From Owenia fusiformis (lineage: Eukaryota; Annelida; Polychaeta; Sabellida; Oweniidae): a stretch of DNA of 64,000 nucleotides. A program made the translations under genes and the position numbers. The notes beneath the pieces were generated by a model that was given only the letters and a program-made list of their open reading frames with translations, ran no database searches and was not told where the DNA came from. The stretch is taken from positions 34,812,538 to 34,876,537 of the forward strand of contig CAIIXF020000007.1 in the NCBI GenBank assembly GCA_903813345.2, read 5' to 3'. This document shows positions 45,501 through 57,960 of the stretch, in pieces (the first letter of the stretch is position 1; each line of letters opens with the position of its first letter).

Positions 45501-48500
45501 AACAGCATGTTTTAAGTTCTTACAATTCTTGGTTGAAACAAATATTTCGAAAGTTGTGATTTCGAATGTAATATCCAACTCTATGAAATTTGTTGATATT
45601 TGTGAATTTTTTCTGTCGGAATGCACATTGCTGGATCACAGAACCTTGCCTTGTTCGTGATGCACGAAAAGTGCATTGTTAATACTTGACGTCGTTTGGA
45701 TATTTGGATGTGATTGACGTTTTCGTTAATCTCCAATCACTGTCACTTCCAACATAATTTTTGAAAGCCAAATATGATAGCCACGAATTGATATTTAAGT
45801 CACACGTTGATGCATACATCATGTGTGTACATTAACGGTCGAATACATGCCGACTTATATTTTATATAAATATCCACAGTTAACTCAAATCATCAATTCT
45901 CAAAAAGGTTTATCATATAACCTGGTGACTTTAATGTTTCATTTTAATTTATAATTATGGTATCGGATTTAAGTATGATATTAGTCGAGGCTTAAACAAA
46001 GCAATAAAACCTTTTGTGAAACCTTTTGTGAAAATCCGAACGATTTTTCAAGAATCCTCTTTCAAAGTGTTACCACAGTGCTCTCCGGGAGTGGGAATTT
46101 CGTCTTGTGTAATCAAAATAATGTTTTATGACATCACACTGATTTTTGTCTCTGCAACTTTTTTTGGTAGAAAATATCCTTTTTAGTTCAAAAATGCATA
46201 AAAACGTCGGCTGGCTGAATATGTGAAAAATTTATCCATTTAGGCTAGAAAGGGTTAATTTGCCCTACCCCAAATACGTCTAAATATGCTAGTCTAACTT
46301 TGCCACTGTGACGTCACAAATCTAACCTGACTATCTCTGAGTTTATTGAAGAAAATGATACGTTTGACAAACAGCTTTCATTCCCTATATGGCACACCTT
46401 CTACTAAAAGTTGCATCATTGACTAAATCTAAGACAAAGGCCTTGTGTCCCGAGGATTTTGACTGAAATTTGGCCATTTTCACCCAAATCTGACTAAATT
46501 GCAGTTTCCCTCACACCTGTATTTTGAAATAAATATTGCTACAATGTAGCAATTTAAAAATCACACATGCTTACTGTTTATGTCGACCTGACACGTGTAA
46601 CTAGCCTGTAAAATTGAAAAATCGCTACATTGTAGCAATTTCACTGAGATATGGGCCCTGAAGATCATGTAATTTTAGCAAAAAATTAAGAAATAACCTG
46701 CAATTTTGACGGAATTTCAGAGGGCTTTCTTTCATTCATGACCCTCCAAGGGCCTGTTACGACCATTCTTATACTCACAGAAGGGGTGAAAGTTATTTCA
46801 AATCATTGTTTGCCCTAGGCAGTACGAAAAAATCGATTCTGTTCTCAAATTCTGCTAGAATATTGGTCTCTGGCCAACTAGCAGACAATTTTAGGCCTCA
46901 TATTAATGTTTTATGACATCACACTGATTTTTGTCTCTGCAACTTTTTTTGGTAGAAAATATCATTTTTAGTTCAAAAATGCATAAAAACGTCGGAACTG
47001 GCTGAATATGTGAAAAATTTATCCATTTAGGCCAGAAAGGTTTAATTTGCCCCACCCCAAATACGTCTAAATATGCTAGTCTAGCTTTGCCACTGTGACG
47101 TCACAAATCTAACCTGACTATCTCTGAGTTTATTGAAGAAAATGATACGTTTGACAAACAGCTTTCATTCCCTATATGGCACACCTTCTACTAAGAGTTG
47201 CATCATTGACTAAATCTAAGACAAAGGCCCTGTGTCCCGAGGATTTTGACTGAAATTTGGCCATTTACGCCCAAATCTAACTAAATTGCAGTTTCCCTCA
47301 CACCTGTATTTTGAAATAAATATTGCTACAATGTAGCAATTTAAAAATCACACATGCTTACTGTTTCTGTTGACCTAACACGTGTATCTAGCCTGTAAAA
47401 ATGAAAAATCGCTACATTGTAGCAATTTCACTGAGATATGGGCCATGAAAATCATGTAATTTTAGCAAAAAATGAAGAAATAACCTGCAATTTTGACGGA
47501 ATTTCAGAGGGCTTTCTTTCATTCATGACCCTCTACGGGCCTCTTAACGACCATTCTTATACTCACAGAAGGGTTGAAAGTTATTTCAAATCATTGTTTG
47601 CCCTACGCAGAACAAAAAAATCGATTCTGTTCTCAAATTCTGCTAGAATATTGGTCTCTGGCCAACTAGCAGACAATTTTAGGCCTCATATTAAGGTATG
47701 AGTACCGTAATCCAACGCCAAATTCGAAAATTCATAACAATACTTTGCACATATGGCGTTCGTGACCAATTATAAAACGCTTACCCCCCATAGTGTTATA
47801 TATCAAAATATACCTGTTCATATAGGGGTTCGATTGATCTACATCAAATTATAGGGAGTCAGGTTACTTTTTGAGATATCAGCGTCCATTTATTGTGACT
47901 CGCGTTTGCTACCACTTCCTCAATTCTGATATGAGGGGCAAACGCGTAGTAAACATGCTCACGTCGGAACTATTTTTGACATACATCGCTATTTTCGTAA
48001 TTCAAATGAGACTTGAACTCCTCCTCTTTATTTTGATACCAAATAGTGGCATACTACTGTAGCCGGTACCCTAGAAGCCAACTATGGCGTTATTTAGAAC
48101 AAAGCCACACGTTTTTAAATGGACTTTTGGCGGATGGATATGGAACCTCATACCATAATAGCGGGTGGTTTGAATTTTTGTTTGAGTTTATAGCTCAGCA
48201 TCTATAAATTGAGAGGCATGCAGATTTTGGCGATCTATCATAATAAAGGCTACATTTTGTGCAAAAACAGGAGTTGACACGCTTACCTTTGGAATTGAAA
48301 TTTCCTACATAATTGTCGACTCATGTTTAAAAGTCATTAAAACAAAGTTGAGCACAAAACAATGACCTAGCTAGTTACTGTCTATTTAACATGGGATCAT
48401 TAAGGGAAATATTATTAATGACTTAAATCGTCAACGGTTAAGTTGTATTCCAAGAAACTTATCAATTTAGAAATGCAAAATGTTCAATTTTGTTTTTCAA

Positions 48501-51240
48501 TTATAAAAATGGCACCTGTAGAGAACAACGTTCACAAAATTATTTAAAACGGAGATATTTACTTATGTTACATTCGTTGGCATGTGTCAGGGAGTAAATA
48601 AGAAGAATGTGCATTTGATTAATATCTTGTTCCCAAAGGAGTTTGTTAAGGAGCGGTATATCTTAACGTACTTTTATCATCCCGAACTCAAATATTTTGG
48701 AATACTTATTTTGAGAACGCTTTGTTGAGAATGGATTCGAGATGTACTCAAAAATTAATACGTAAAAATGTGTATTATCATCTTAATAACCACCAAAGTG
48801 GCTTATGATGTTTTTTAACAAAGCCGCTCATATGTATGTATGTATTATTATTTGATTTATGGAATTAAAGTTATGATTAAAAAAAAATCATCTCACAAAT
48901 TATTTTTGAAATCAAAGATGCACGATTTTTTAGATTTTTATTTTCGAATGTTGACTTAGTTACTCGACTTGACTGAGTACAGTATAATAGAATACAATTA
49001 ATGATTAGGCATAGAAAACAAGCGTAGAATAAATAAAGATGTTCATTTTAGCAAAATAGATTAAACTATAATATAGACGAGGCAATGGAACAACAGAAAT
49101 TTTACGACTGCATATTCCGATAGAAATTGAGCTGGATCAATTGATTACATATACATTTATGAGAGTACATAGGAAATAGAGATAATATTCACAGTAAAAC
49201 GTATGTTTAGGAGTCCTCGAATACAGGGATGATGAACAAAAAGTATAAACTTACATCTCGTCTCAGTAAGAACCTCCGCACATCCCACGATAATTCATCA
49301 AAGATTGTTGAGGATTGATTCTTAAGGTCTTCATGGAAATTCACTCCTTTCATTAGGATAGTCAGTCCAGTCATTCTTAACTCACCACCTCCTACTGTAA
49401 AGACACCCCAGTACTAAACATGTGATGCAAAATGCAAAGTATTATTCAGATGGGGAAATTCTATAGAATTAAATACAAAATTCTATAGACAATATGGATC
49501 GAAGGTAGTAATGGCGTGTACTTCAGTATATAATGTACTGCAAACAACATCCTCAGTGGCATTTTTGGATACTGATCGTTATACCTGTAGGATTGTAGAC
49601 AGGTAATATTTTGACAAGGGAGCGAGGATTGGATCTCCCAAGTCTCAATAAGGACAAACATCAATGGAATGGAAAATGTGTCCTGGGTAGTTTCAATCAT
49701 TTCAGAACTTACTATTGATAGGAACCATGCTTGGTGGCGGGATGGTCGCAGCTGTAGATGTCATTGTATAACTTATGGTTGTAACTGGTGTATATCTTGT
49801 TGTTGTGTTCCATATTGTGTAAGGCAAAGTTGTAATAGGTGAACTGTGAGTTACACTTGGTGGCCTGGTAGTTGTTGTTGTACCTGGTGGCCTCGTGGTT
49901 GTCGTCGTCGGGGCTGCCGTTGTTGTCGTCGTCGGGGTTGCCGTTGTCGTCGTCGGGGCTGCCGTTGCTTTCGTAGTTGTTGTTGTCGTCGGGGCTGCCG
50001 TTGTCGTCGTTGGGGCTGCCGTTGTCGTCGTCGGTGCTGCTGTTGTTGTCGTCGGGGCTGCCGTTGTCGTCATTTGGGCTGCCGTTGTCGTCGTCGCTGC
50101 TGCTGTTGTTGTCGTCGGGGCTGCCGTTGTTGTAGTCGGGGCAGCCGTAGTTGTCGTTGGGGCTGCCGTTGTCGTCGTCGGCGCTGTCGTTGTTGTCGGG
50201 ACTGCCGTTGTCGTCGGCGGCGCCGCCGTTGTTGTCGTCGGGGCTGCCGTTGCTGTCGTCGGGGCAGCCGTTGTTGTTGCGCCTACTGCTTTCGTGGTTG
50301 TTGTCGCGCCTGCTGCTTTCGTGGTTGTTGTTTCGCCTGCTGCTTTCGTTGTTGGGGCTGCTGTTGTCGTCGTCGGGTTTACCATTGTCGTCGTCGGGGA
50401 TGCTGTTGTCGTCGTCGGGGCTACCGTTGTCGTCGTCGGGGCTGCCGTTGTTGTGGTCGAGACTGCCGTTATCGTCGTCGGGGCTGCCGTTATCGTCGTC
50501 GGGGCTGCCGTTGTCGTCGTCGGGGTTGCCGTTGTCGTCGTCGGGGTTGCCGTTGTCGTCGTCGGGTCTGCCGTTGTCGTCGTCGGGGCTGCCGTTGTCG
50601 TCGTCGGGACTGCCGTCGTCGTCGTCGGGGCTGCCGTTGTCGTCGTCAGGGCTGCCGTTGTTGTGGTCGGGACTGCCGTTGTCGTCGTCGGGTCTGCCGT
50701 TGTCGTCGTCGGGGCTGCCGTTGTCGTCGTCGGGACTGCCGTTGTCGTCGTCGGGGCTGCCGCTGTCGTCGTCAGGGCTGCCGTTGTTGTGGTCGGGACT
50801 ACCGTTGTCGTCGTCGGGGTTGCCGATGTTGTGGTCGGGACTGCCGTTGACGTCGTCGAGGCTTCCGTTGTCGTCGTCGGGGCTGCCGTTGTTGTGGTCG
50901 GGGCTGCTTGCTTTGTTGTAGTCGGAGATGCCGTTGTCGTTGCCGTTGTGGTAGTCGGCGCCGCCGTCGAGGTAATTGTATCAGCCTCACCTGTTGTTGC
51001 ACCAGGTGAAATTATATCAGCGTCAGGTGTCGTTGCACCAAGAGTAGTTATTTCAGCCCCAGCTGTCGTTGCATCAAGAGTTGTTGTCGTATAAGGGGTT
51101 GCCATTGCAGCTCCTGTATTTGCCATTGTTGAAGTCAACACAGCAAAGAGGCATAGCAACAGAACTGAAAATACCAGGCGTCCCAAAAAAGGTGAATCAC
51201 TTTTTGACAAGCATTTCCTCAGCAAATGATCTATGATCAT
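42515..51240 (-). CDS. Transmembrane mucin: Thr-rich tract, SEA domain, EGF-like region, TM, cytoplasmic tail
   Basis: Eight exons join in frame: 51240-49713, 49394-49255, 44979-44918, 44618-44392, 44119-43924, 43375-43211, 42953-42917, 42688-42515 (2529 nt, 842 aa), all GT-AG. Residues 1-40 hold a signal sequence (LVFSVLLLCLFAVLTS). Residues ~85-470 are AAPTTTT-type repeats, heavily O-glycosylatable. A SEA domain (~510-640) is split over exons 2-4: RMTGLTILMKGVNFHEDL, then SCNITRFTKGSIVAEFEL, where G579-S580 matches the SEA autocleavage motif GSxxx. A cysteine-rich EGF-like region follows (654-730), then a TM helix (~731-756, VAVVVGILGGIVLILIVILI) with basic RKG stop-transfer, and a Lys-rich tail ending DMGNM. 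The plan matches cell-surface mucins of the MUC1/MUC3 type, where SEA cleavage leaves two non-covalent chains. The 62-nt exon 3 was chosen because it is the only piece found that fixes the phase and completes the SEA strand. Confidence 0.85.
46119..47691. repeat. Tandem duplication, ~785-bp period, in the mucin intron
   Basis: TAATGTTTTATGACATCACA starts at 46119 and again at 46904, and the two units stay about 95% alike until AATTTTAGGCCTCATATTAA. Each unit contains two copies of the near-palindrome TTGCTACAATGTAGCAA or its inverse (e.g. 46538 and 46622). The 87-codon frame in unit 2 is not intact in unit 1. It is non-coding by present evidence. Confidence 0.92.
47700..49254. other. Intron of the mucin gene, no further feature
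   Basis: No exon in phase with the mucin was found here. A GT-flanked candidate near 48287-48320 contains an in-frame stop. Confidence 0.4.
49870..50970. repeat. Coding minisatellite of the mucin Thr tract
   Basis: Near-identical 24-30 bp units built on GGCTGCCGTTGTCGTCGTCG (plus strand) repeat about 40 times. Read on the minus strand they encode AAPTTTT-type heptads and octads. The other frames and strands give long Val-, Arg/Cys- or Leu/Ser-rich frames of up to 399 codons, which are shadows. Such arrays commonly vary in copy number between alleles. Confidence 0.9.
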
Positions 51241-53363
51241 CCAAATTTATTAAAAATTTCTATTAAGTAGCCTACTGGTATCATTAGCAAATAGGAAAAT
51301 AGGAAAGAGATCGATCACCTATTATGTGAGAATTGCCAATTTAAAAAATGCATGTCAAAAATCCAATATCGGTTCATGGTATTGATAATATTACATAGGA
51401 GGTGGCATCATTTGCAGACCCACACATACATAAGCAGAATATGGTTGTACAATATTAGTCCATGGTATGAAATTCCTAGGATGGCTAATTTATTTGACCT
51501 AATATTTTCATACATGTTCAGTATTGTTTTTTAATAGCCGTTCAATATTCTTTGGGCTTTTGGGCTGAATTGTGTGTGTCAATGGTCAAAAATATTAGTA
51601 AAAACGAAATTCCCCTTTTTATAATTTGGAGTACACACTGCTACAGAATATGATATGAAATAAATTTTGAGATATGCTTTAGGTTTCTCAACTATAAATT
51701 TGATGTTGTTTTCTTAGGAATGCAAAAAACTACATTATCAGCACATCAACATTTTGAATTCTGTTTTTTAATATTGGTAATGTAAATGGTATACCATTTA
51801 CATTGATATCAATGAATCATTGTTAAATAAGACTGAAATATGCTAAAGTCACTGTAGTTTTTCGATTTCATTTTTACGTATTTTAAAAGAATCAAGACAT
51901 ATGGACCTCCTTAAATATTGGTTCAAATGTTGCCGCACTATATTGTGTTACGGATTCTTCATATTACGGAGTCATACCATGGACTTAAGACTTTAAGTGA
52001 CATATAGTTTATGTTTATCTAAAGCCATTTCAGGAGACATGATCCAGATATAGATATATATGTGCAATTGCAGTTATTTATATTTTTCATCAGTTGACTA
52101 TTCTAAAATTCATGTTTATCTCTATCCTCTATCCACTCCCCCTCCATCCAATATTAATTTATTTCGATTATTTTTTGTATAACGCATGGAAACTAACTTT
52201 AAAAAGTGAGCAATGTCATTAGTATTGTGATAATAACGTCCCTATTTATTACAGGTCGTGTAGACCATTGTTGCCTGATTTATAGCAAAAACATTGACTT
52301 TTAATTGCACGTTGGTGATGATGCGCCTTTTTAATAGATCTCATATCTTAGAAGGATATCAGTTCAAAAAATACTAGATGACATAACATATTTTGCCATG
52401 CACTGCGCCTATTCATTTGGCAATTCAGTTGTAAAAAATCAAAAAAAAATCTTCCCAATTTGTTGAGTTTTCTTGCAGAAATCGCCTAATCCCCCTCCAT
52501 CCATTTTGTACGATCACCGGGCGTGAGATATGTACTCACCTCTGAGAAAGAAATTCTTTATTCCCATGCTGCAATTATATTTGACGTACCCCTTCTTCCT
52601 GAAATGCCCGGAAAAGCACACATTATTGAAACACATCAACTCATGATTGTCCTATGCAATTGATATGATAATCGTGTAAGACGATTTACTTAACTCAACA
52701 GAGTAATATACAATGTATGAGCTTTTGTATGGACGTTCTTTGCTATTTTTCAAACTTGATGGTCGGGACTTACTTGATTATCCAAAATGCGTTTCATCTT
52801 TTTCAACTGCTTTCTTTTTATTTCGTTAAATGTGAACACGAGTATACCTGTGTTATTTAAATGTCCGCTGTGTTCCAATAAATGAACTTTGTAATTCCAT
52901 TCCAACAAAAAGTAATTACAATGTAATTAACACACTTACTACTTCAGATTTACTCATATCTCTGGGTAAAGACATGACAGATTGTTTTTCAATGTAATAT
53001 AATGATTATAAACTATTTTGTTACTTATCTAGGCTCACTTTGTTTATATTATTCATATCACGTCGCTATAATATGTGAAGGTACTACTCGAAAAGAATAT
53101 GTGACTATGTCGTTGGTCGTTCAATTTGTTTTTATCAATCTTTCAAAAATAATGAAATTGCATGTTGTACACAATATAGAATGCAAAATACATGTAGACA
53201 GTCAAGACTGATCCCTAAGTCCGGTAAAAAATATTCCTGCAATTTTTTTTATTTTTACATAATATACTAACAAGTAGGAAAAGCTAATTTTTGCTCTCAA
53301 GCTTTTATTTCTTGTCATTCATATTTTCAAGGAAGAACTTCCCTGAAACCATATATTGATATA
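51241..53363. other. No recognised gene; promoter side of the mucin
   Basis: AT-rich with short frames only. A perfect 26-bp palindrome (AATGTAAATGGTATACCATT continuing TACATT) lies at 51779-51804. Confidence 0.4.
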
Positions 53364-53706
53364 CAGGGTGGTCCAAAAATTGGAACATTACTTAAATGTA
53401 TGTAAAAAATGTATTCCTCTCCTAAAATACACCAACATTTCACTGACCATAATTCATCCTAATGTACATTTGCCGTAAAGTTTATAAATGCAGCTTAGCA
53501 TGTTAATAGGTTTTAACAAGCCAATGTTTGATATGACTCCTCTTCTCCTGAATTACAAGTTCAAGCATGAGACCCCATTTCGAAATAATTCGTTCGATTT
53601 GCAGTAAAAAAACTCAACTTGGTCACACTTCCGATATGTTTGGCTCGAAAGATCAAGTCTGGTTACGCAATAAACATATTCTGTAACAAAACTGATTGGT
53701 ATCAAG

Positions 53707-54011
53707 CAAGGAGGATTGGCTCCCAGGATCGAAACTCGATATTTTCCAACAATGAAAACGTCGAAATGTCGTTATTTTCTGAAATTAAAACCGACTATAA
53801 ATTCAAAATAAACAGTTCAAAAGATTCGAACCAATATCTCGATCATTTCTTGTGAGTTTTGGAATTTTTCGTTTGGAAATAAGACCAAAATTCCCGATTT
53901 AAATGTTGAAGTGAACAAAATGGCGGCTGTTTGAATTCGAATTTTGTATTACGACATACCCATATATGGGACAGAATATCGGTGGTGCACTCTGGGAGCC
54001 AATCCTCCTTG
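53707..54011. mobile_element. hAT-type MITE, 305 bp, perfect 8-bp target duplication
   Basis: Ends CAAGGAGGATTGGCTCCCAG are inverted and perfect over 20 bp. GTATCAAG occurs directly on both sides (53699-53706 and 54012-54019), the 8-bp duplication of hAT-like elements. It is non-coding and inserted in the left arm of the giant foldback element, so it is younger. Confidence 0.92.
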
Positions 54012-55267
54012 GTATCAAGCATAGTTTGATGTTTATTGCTGTGTGTAGTACCAGACACATATAAAAAGTAGAACTGACAGAATATTCTTCTCTGGAAAGA
54101 GGGCAGACTATTTAAACTGGTAAATGAAGGCCTCCTTTATGGTAACATATATTAATAATCACAATTTTCCCTTCAGTATCTTAGAGAAGTTTGTTCCTAG
54201 AACACCAATGATACCAATGATAAAAATAAAACCAATGATATCATACATAGCGGGGTCAGATGTCCTTTTTTTGTTCGGCTTTTTCAGGAAAGCAACAAAC
54301 TTGCAGTTGTAGAATCATATGATCTGAGTGAAAAATGATTTCAGGGCAAGTGATTTGGGGTGGTCTTCATGGATTTTTTAGCCTCTGACCCCCCGCCCCT
54401 ACCAGGCTGGGAGGGGTATTTAGTAAAATTAAATAAAAATGGTTTTAAAGTATTTTTCTTTAAATGACTTCATTTGGTGATTGCTTTGAGCCTTGAAATT
54501 GTGTAAAACCCAATTAAGAAGTTGTCTGTAGAAAAACTCATTTTAACCCAATTATCTAAGAATAATTCGTTGTTTAAAGGGCCAAATATGGGACATCCAG
54601 TACTGTATTTCGAGAATGTGATGCCTGATAGTCCTGAAAAAATTCATAGCAGTAGAGGTTTAAGTGTTTATCACAGATATAAAATATATCATGGATGGCT
54701 TAGGTATTTTTTGAGAAAAAAATTCTCGAAATTTCAATTTTTAAGTGCATGCGGCTCAGGGGTAACCTTATTTTTACCTTAATAATTTTTTAAATATGCA
54801 ATGTATGCATCTCATATGAGGCCAAAATGATGCATAGAGCATTGTTTTGTCATATTATTCCTAATTAGATGTAAAAGAATTTTGGAAATTTTTCAAGAAT
54901 CCAAATTTTCATTTTCGCTTCTAAAAGGCCAGGGGTAACCATATTTTACCTTAATAATTTTCAAGATATGTAATATATGCATGTCAAATTAGCTCAAAAT
55001 GGTGCATATAGCTTTGTTTTATCAGATTACCCTTGATTGGATGTAGAAAAATGATTTGACATTTCTTAAAAATCTAAATTTTCATTTTAGCTTATTGTGG
55101 CCCATGGGTAGCCATATTTTACCTTAATAATTTTCAAAGTACGAGACGTATAGATCTAAAATGAGCTTTAAAGGTTTTTTTATTATCTTCTTTTGTCATA
55201 TGTTATTCCTAAGGAATGTAAAAAATGTTTGGAAATTTGAAAAATGACATTTTCATATTAGGCTATA

Positions 55268-55691
55268 AGAATTAGATTCTCTGTTTTGCGTCCTGGCAAA
55301 ATCCAAATCATACAAGGGTACAAGGAACACAAACACAAGCTCAAGAAAAAACACAAACTTGTTTGCTGAAAAATGTATACATTTTATGGGCATTAAAAGG
55401 GATGACATACCAATTTGCAGTGATACAAACACAGATCTATAGATTTATACAATAAATATAGGTGTTATTCAAGGGTAAAAATATGAAAATACACAATGTT
55501 TGCCAAAGTTATCAATAACACTGTCAATTTTGACGCACATCAATTTATCCGCCATTTCGTCTGATTCTGATTGAACAAAATGCGATGTTACTTTTAGACC
55601 CTTGTGGTTGCTTTTTGGATGTGTTTGTTTTTCTCTGATTTACTCAAAATCATGCAAGCAAGGGGACGCAAAACAAAAAGAATCTAATTCT
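55268..55691. mobile_element. MITE with AGAATTAGATTCT...GTTTTGCGTCC ends
   Basis: Left end AGAATTAGATTCTCTGTTTTGCGTCC pairs with the reverse complement of the right end AGAATTAGATTCTTTTTGTTTTGCGTCC. It interrupts the left tandem array of the giant foldback element. The target duplication is not clear. Confidence 0.75.
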
Positions 55692-56381
55692 AACGGCCTT
55701 AGTTTTTGATGCCATTTTACCGTAATAATTTAAATAAAAATATATCACACTTGTTACTCAAACGAGCTTAAAATGTTGAATATAGTCAAGTTTTGTCATA
55801 TATTCCTTCTGAGATAAGAAATAATGATTAAAAAAAATTATAAAAAATCTCAACAGCCATTTATTTATTTATATAAAGAATCTCAACATCCTTTTATTCC
55901 TTTTTAGTACCAGTAGCTCAATACTGTACTATAGTTTTATCGAGCACTTTTCTAAGATATGAAAATGTTTGACAGTCCAGTTTATACTGAGTAGGGGCAT
56001 TGTTAAGATTCTGTGTATAATCATTTGAAAATATAATCCAAATCCATAAAACATAATCAAACAGGTCAGGATTTATAGATTCTCCCCTACAGCTACATAG
56101 CCCAGAGCAAATGAGATATGATTTCAAACATTTGCATATGTTCCCTCAACACTCCTTAAACATCAAACAAGTTTTTTGCATGCCTCGGATGCAACATCTT
56201 TTGTTTTTATACAGATATCCGCCTCATAGGACCTACATTTTCATATGTTGTGGCCTCAGTATCAGCAGTGGGAGTAGTGCAGCCACATTCATGTGGTGAT
56301 AGAAACTGGGTTAGAATGCATCAGAATAACAAATGACTACAACTGCAATGTTTCTAAAAAAGATTCAAAGTTTAAAAACAA

Positions 56382-56992
56382 CTGCAATAGCTCTGGGTAT
56401 ACGCCTTCCATTCCTTCAAATCAGATGATTTAGAGTAGTAGTAGAATGGAAAGGTGACATATCAAATCCAGGGATTGCATGAAAAATTGGGAGGGCTAAA
56501 CTTTGGTCATGGCCAAGTGGTCTTGTAATATTGTGGGCAGGTAGATATTGAAAGGATTTCCCCTTATCATATGCAATCTAAATTGACATTTTCAGTTTTT
56601 CAGCACAAGTTGCCACCAGGATAAACCACATCAAAATCAACTGTTAGGTAATGATTGAAGCAGTCTCTGGTATGGAGAAATATCTTTGATGGCACGTAAG
56701 ACATTGCATTACTTGGTTAATATCATCTTGCCATGTTCTTGAGGGTTTCAGTGTTGATGCCTGGAAGGATGACAGCTCACCCTTGTTCCCACTACATCTT
56801 GGATTGCATTTGGTAAAAGAAAATCCATTCAATAACTAGATGCGCATGATATTGCAAGATCACTTGACCATGACCAGTTTAGCCCTCCCCATTTTTCATT
56901 CAATCATTCTATGCGATGTCACATCTGCATTGAACTACTACTCTAAATCATCTGATTTGGAGGAATGGAAGGTGTACCCAGAGGTGATGCAA
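56382..56992. mobile_element. Foldback MITE near the centre of the giant palindrome
   Basis: Left segment CTCTGGGTATACGCCTTCCA and the following AAATCAGATGATTTAGAGTA return inverted at 56930-56990. A second pair is GGGAGGGCTAAACTTTGGTC (56490) with its inverse near 56870-56895. It is non-coding. Confidence 0.8.
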
Positions 56993-57069
56993 GTGTACTT
57001 AAACCTTATATCTTTATATAATACTTCATTGATTTATCATTTTATATCTCAGTATGAATATATGAACAT

Positions 57070-57960
57070 ATGAATATGACAAAATGCCATTTTGAGCTTA
57101 TTTGAGTTGCAAATGTGACATATCTTAAAAATTATTATGGTAAAATGAGGCCACCTATAACCAGTCAAAAGCTAAATCAAAATCTGATCATTTTTTACAT
57201 CTCCTTAGAAATGATATGACAAAACAAGATTATATACACCATTTCAAGCTCATTTGAGATTTATATATGTAACATACATTGAAAATTATTATGGTAAGTA
57301 TTGGTTACCCCTGGGTTGTCAAAAGCTCAAATAGAAAATTTAGATGTTTAGATATTAGATATTTAGAAATGTCAAATTATGTTTTTATATATATTATTAG
57401 GGGAAATATGATAACAAGACTTCTGGTATATGAACCACTTTGAGCTCATTTGAGATGCATATGTAACATACATTGCAAACTATTATGTTAAAAATATGGT
57501 TATAGAAAATTCAGATTTTTAAGAAATGTCCAATAATTTTTCTTCATCTTATTTGGGGTAAGATAAAACAAGACTATATGCATCATTTTGAGCTCATTTG
57601 AGATGCATATATTACATATCTTAAAAATTATTATGCTAAAATATGGTTACCCCTGGACTGTCTAAAGCTTAAATGAAAATTTAGAGTTTTAAGAATTATC
57701 AATCATTTTTCTACATCTTATTAGGGTTAATATGATAAAACAAGACTAGATGCACCATATTGAGCTCATTTGCGATGGATATATTACATATTATAAAAAT
57801 TATTAAGGTACAATAAGATTACCCCTGGCCATTCAGAAGCGAAAATGAAAATTAATTTTAAAAAAAAATTCCAATCTTTTTTTACTTCAAATTAGCAATA
57901 TTATGACAAAACAAGACTAGATGCACCATCCTGAGCTCATTTGAGATGGATATATTATTC
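57070..57960. repeat. Right tandem array, ~185-bp units
   Basis: Five or so units recur with TGAGCTCATTTGAGATGCAT, TTAAAAATTATTATGGTAA, GGTTACCCCTGG and TGATAAAACAAGACTAxATGCACC in that order. Units are 75-85% alike. The array continues past the LINE at 59620-59840. Confidence 0.8.

Noticed and set aside
45415-45660. Plus-strand 81-codon frame and its antisense
   Set aside because: Open on both strands in AT-rich intron DNA with no domain or repeat support.
47438-47701. 87-codon frame ending SARILVSGQLADNFRPHI
   Set aside because: It lies in the 785-bp tandem repeat, and the same frame is not intact in the other unit. It is likely repeat sequence, not a gene.
48287-48325. Candidate mucin exon DNYVGNFNSK on the minus strand
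   Set aside because: The acceptor that would use it puts a TAG in frame with exon 2.
49846-51094. Long plus-strand frames (Arg/Cys-, Val- and Leu/Ser-rich, up to 399 codons)
   Set aside because: They are shadows of the mucin minisatellite. The minus frame has a signal peptide and joins to SEA, TM and tail exons in phase.
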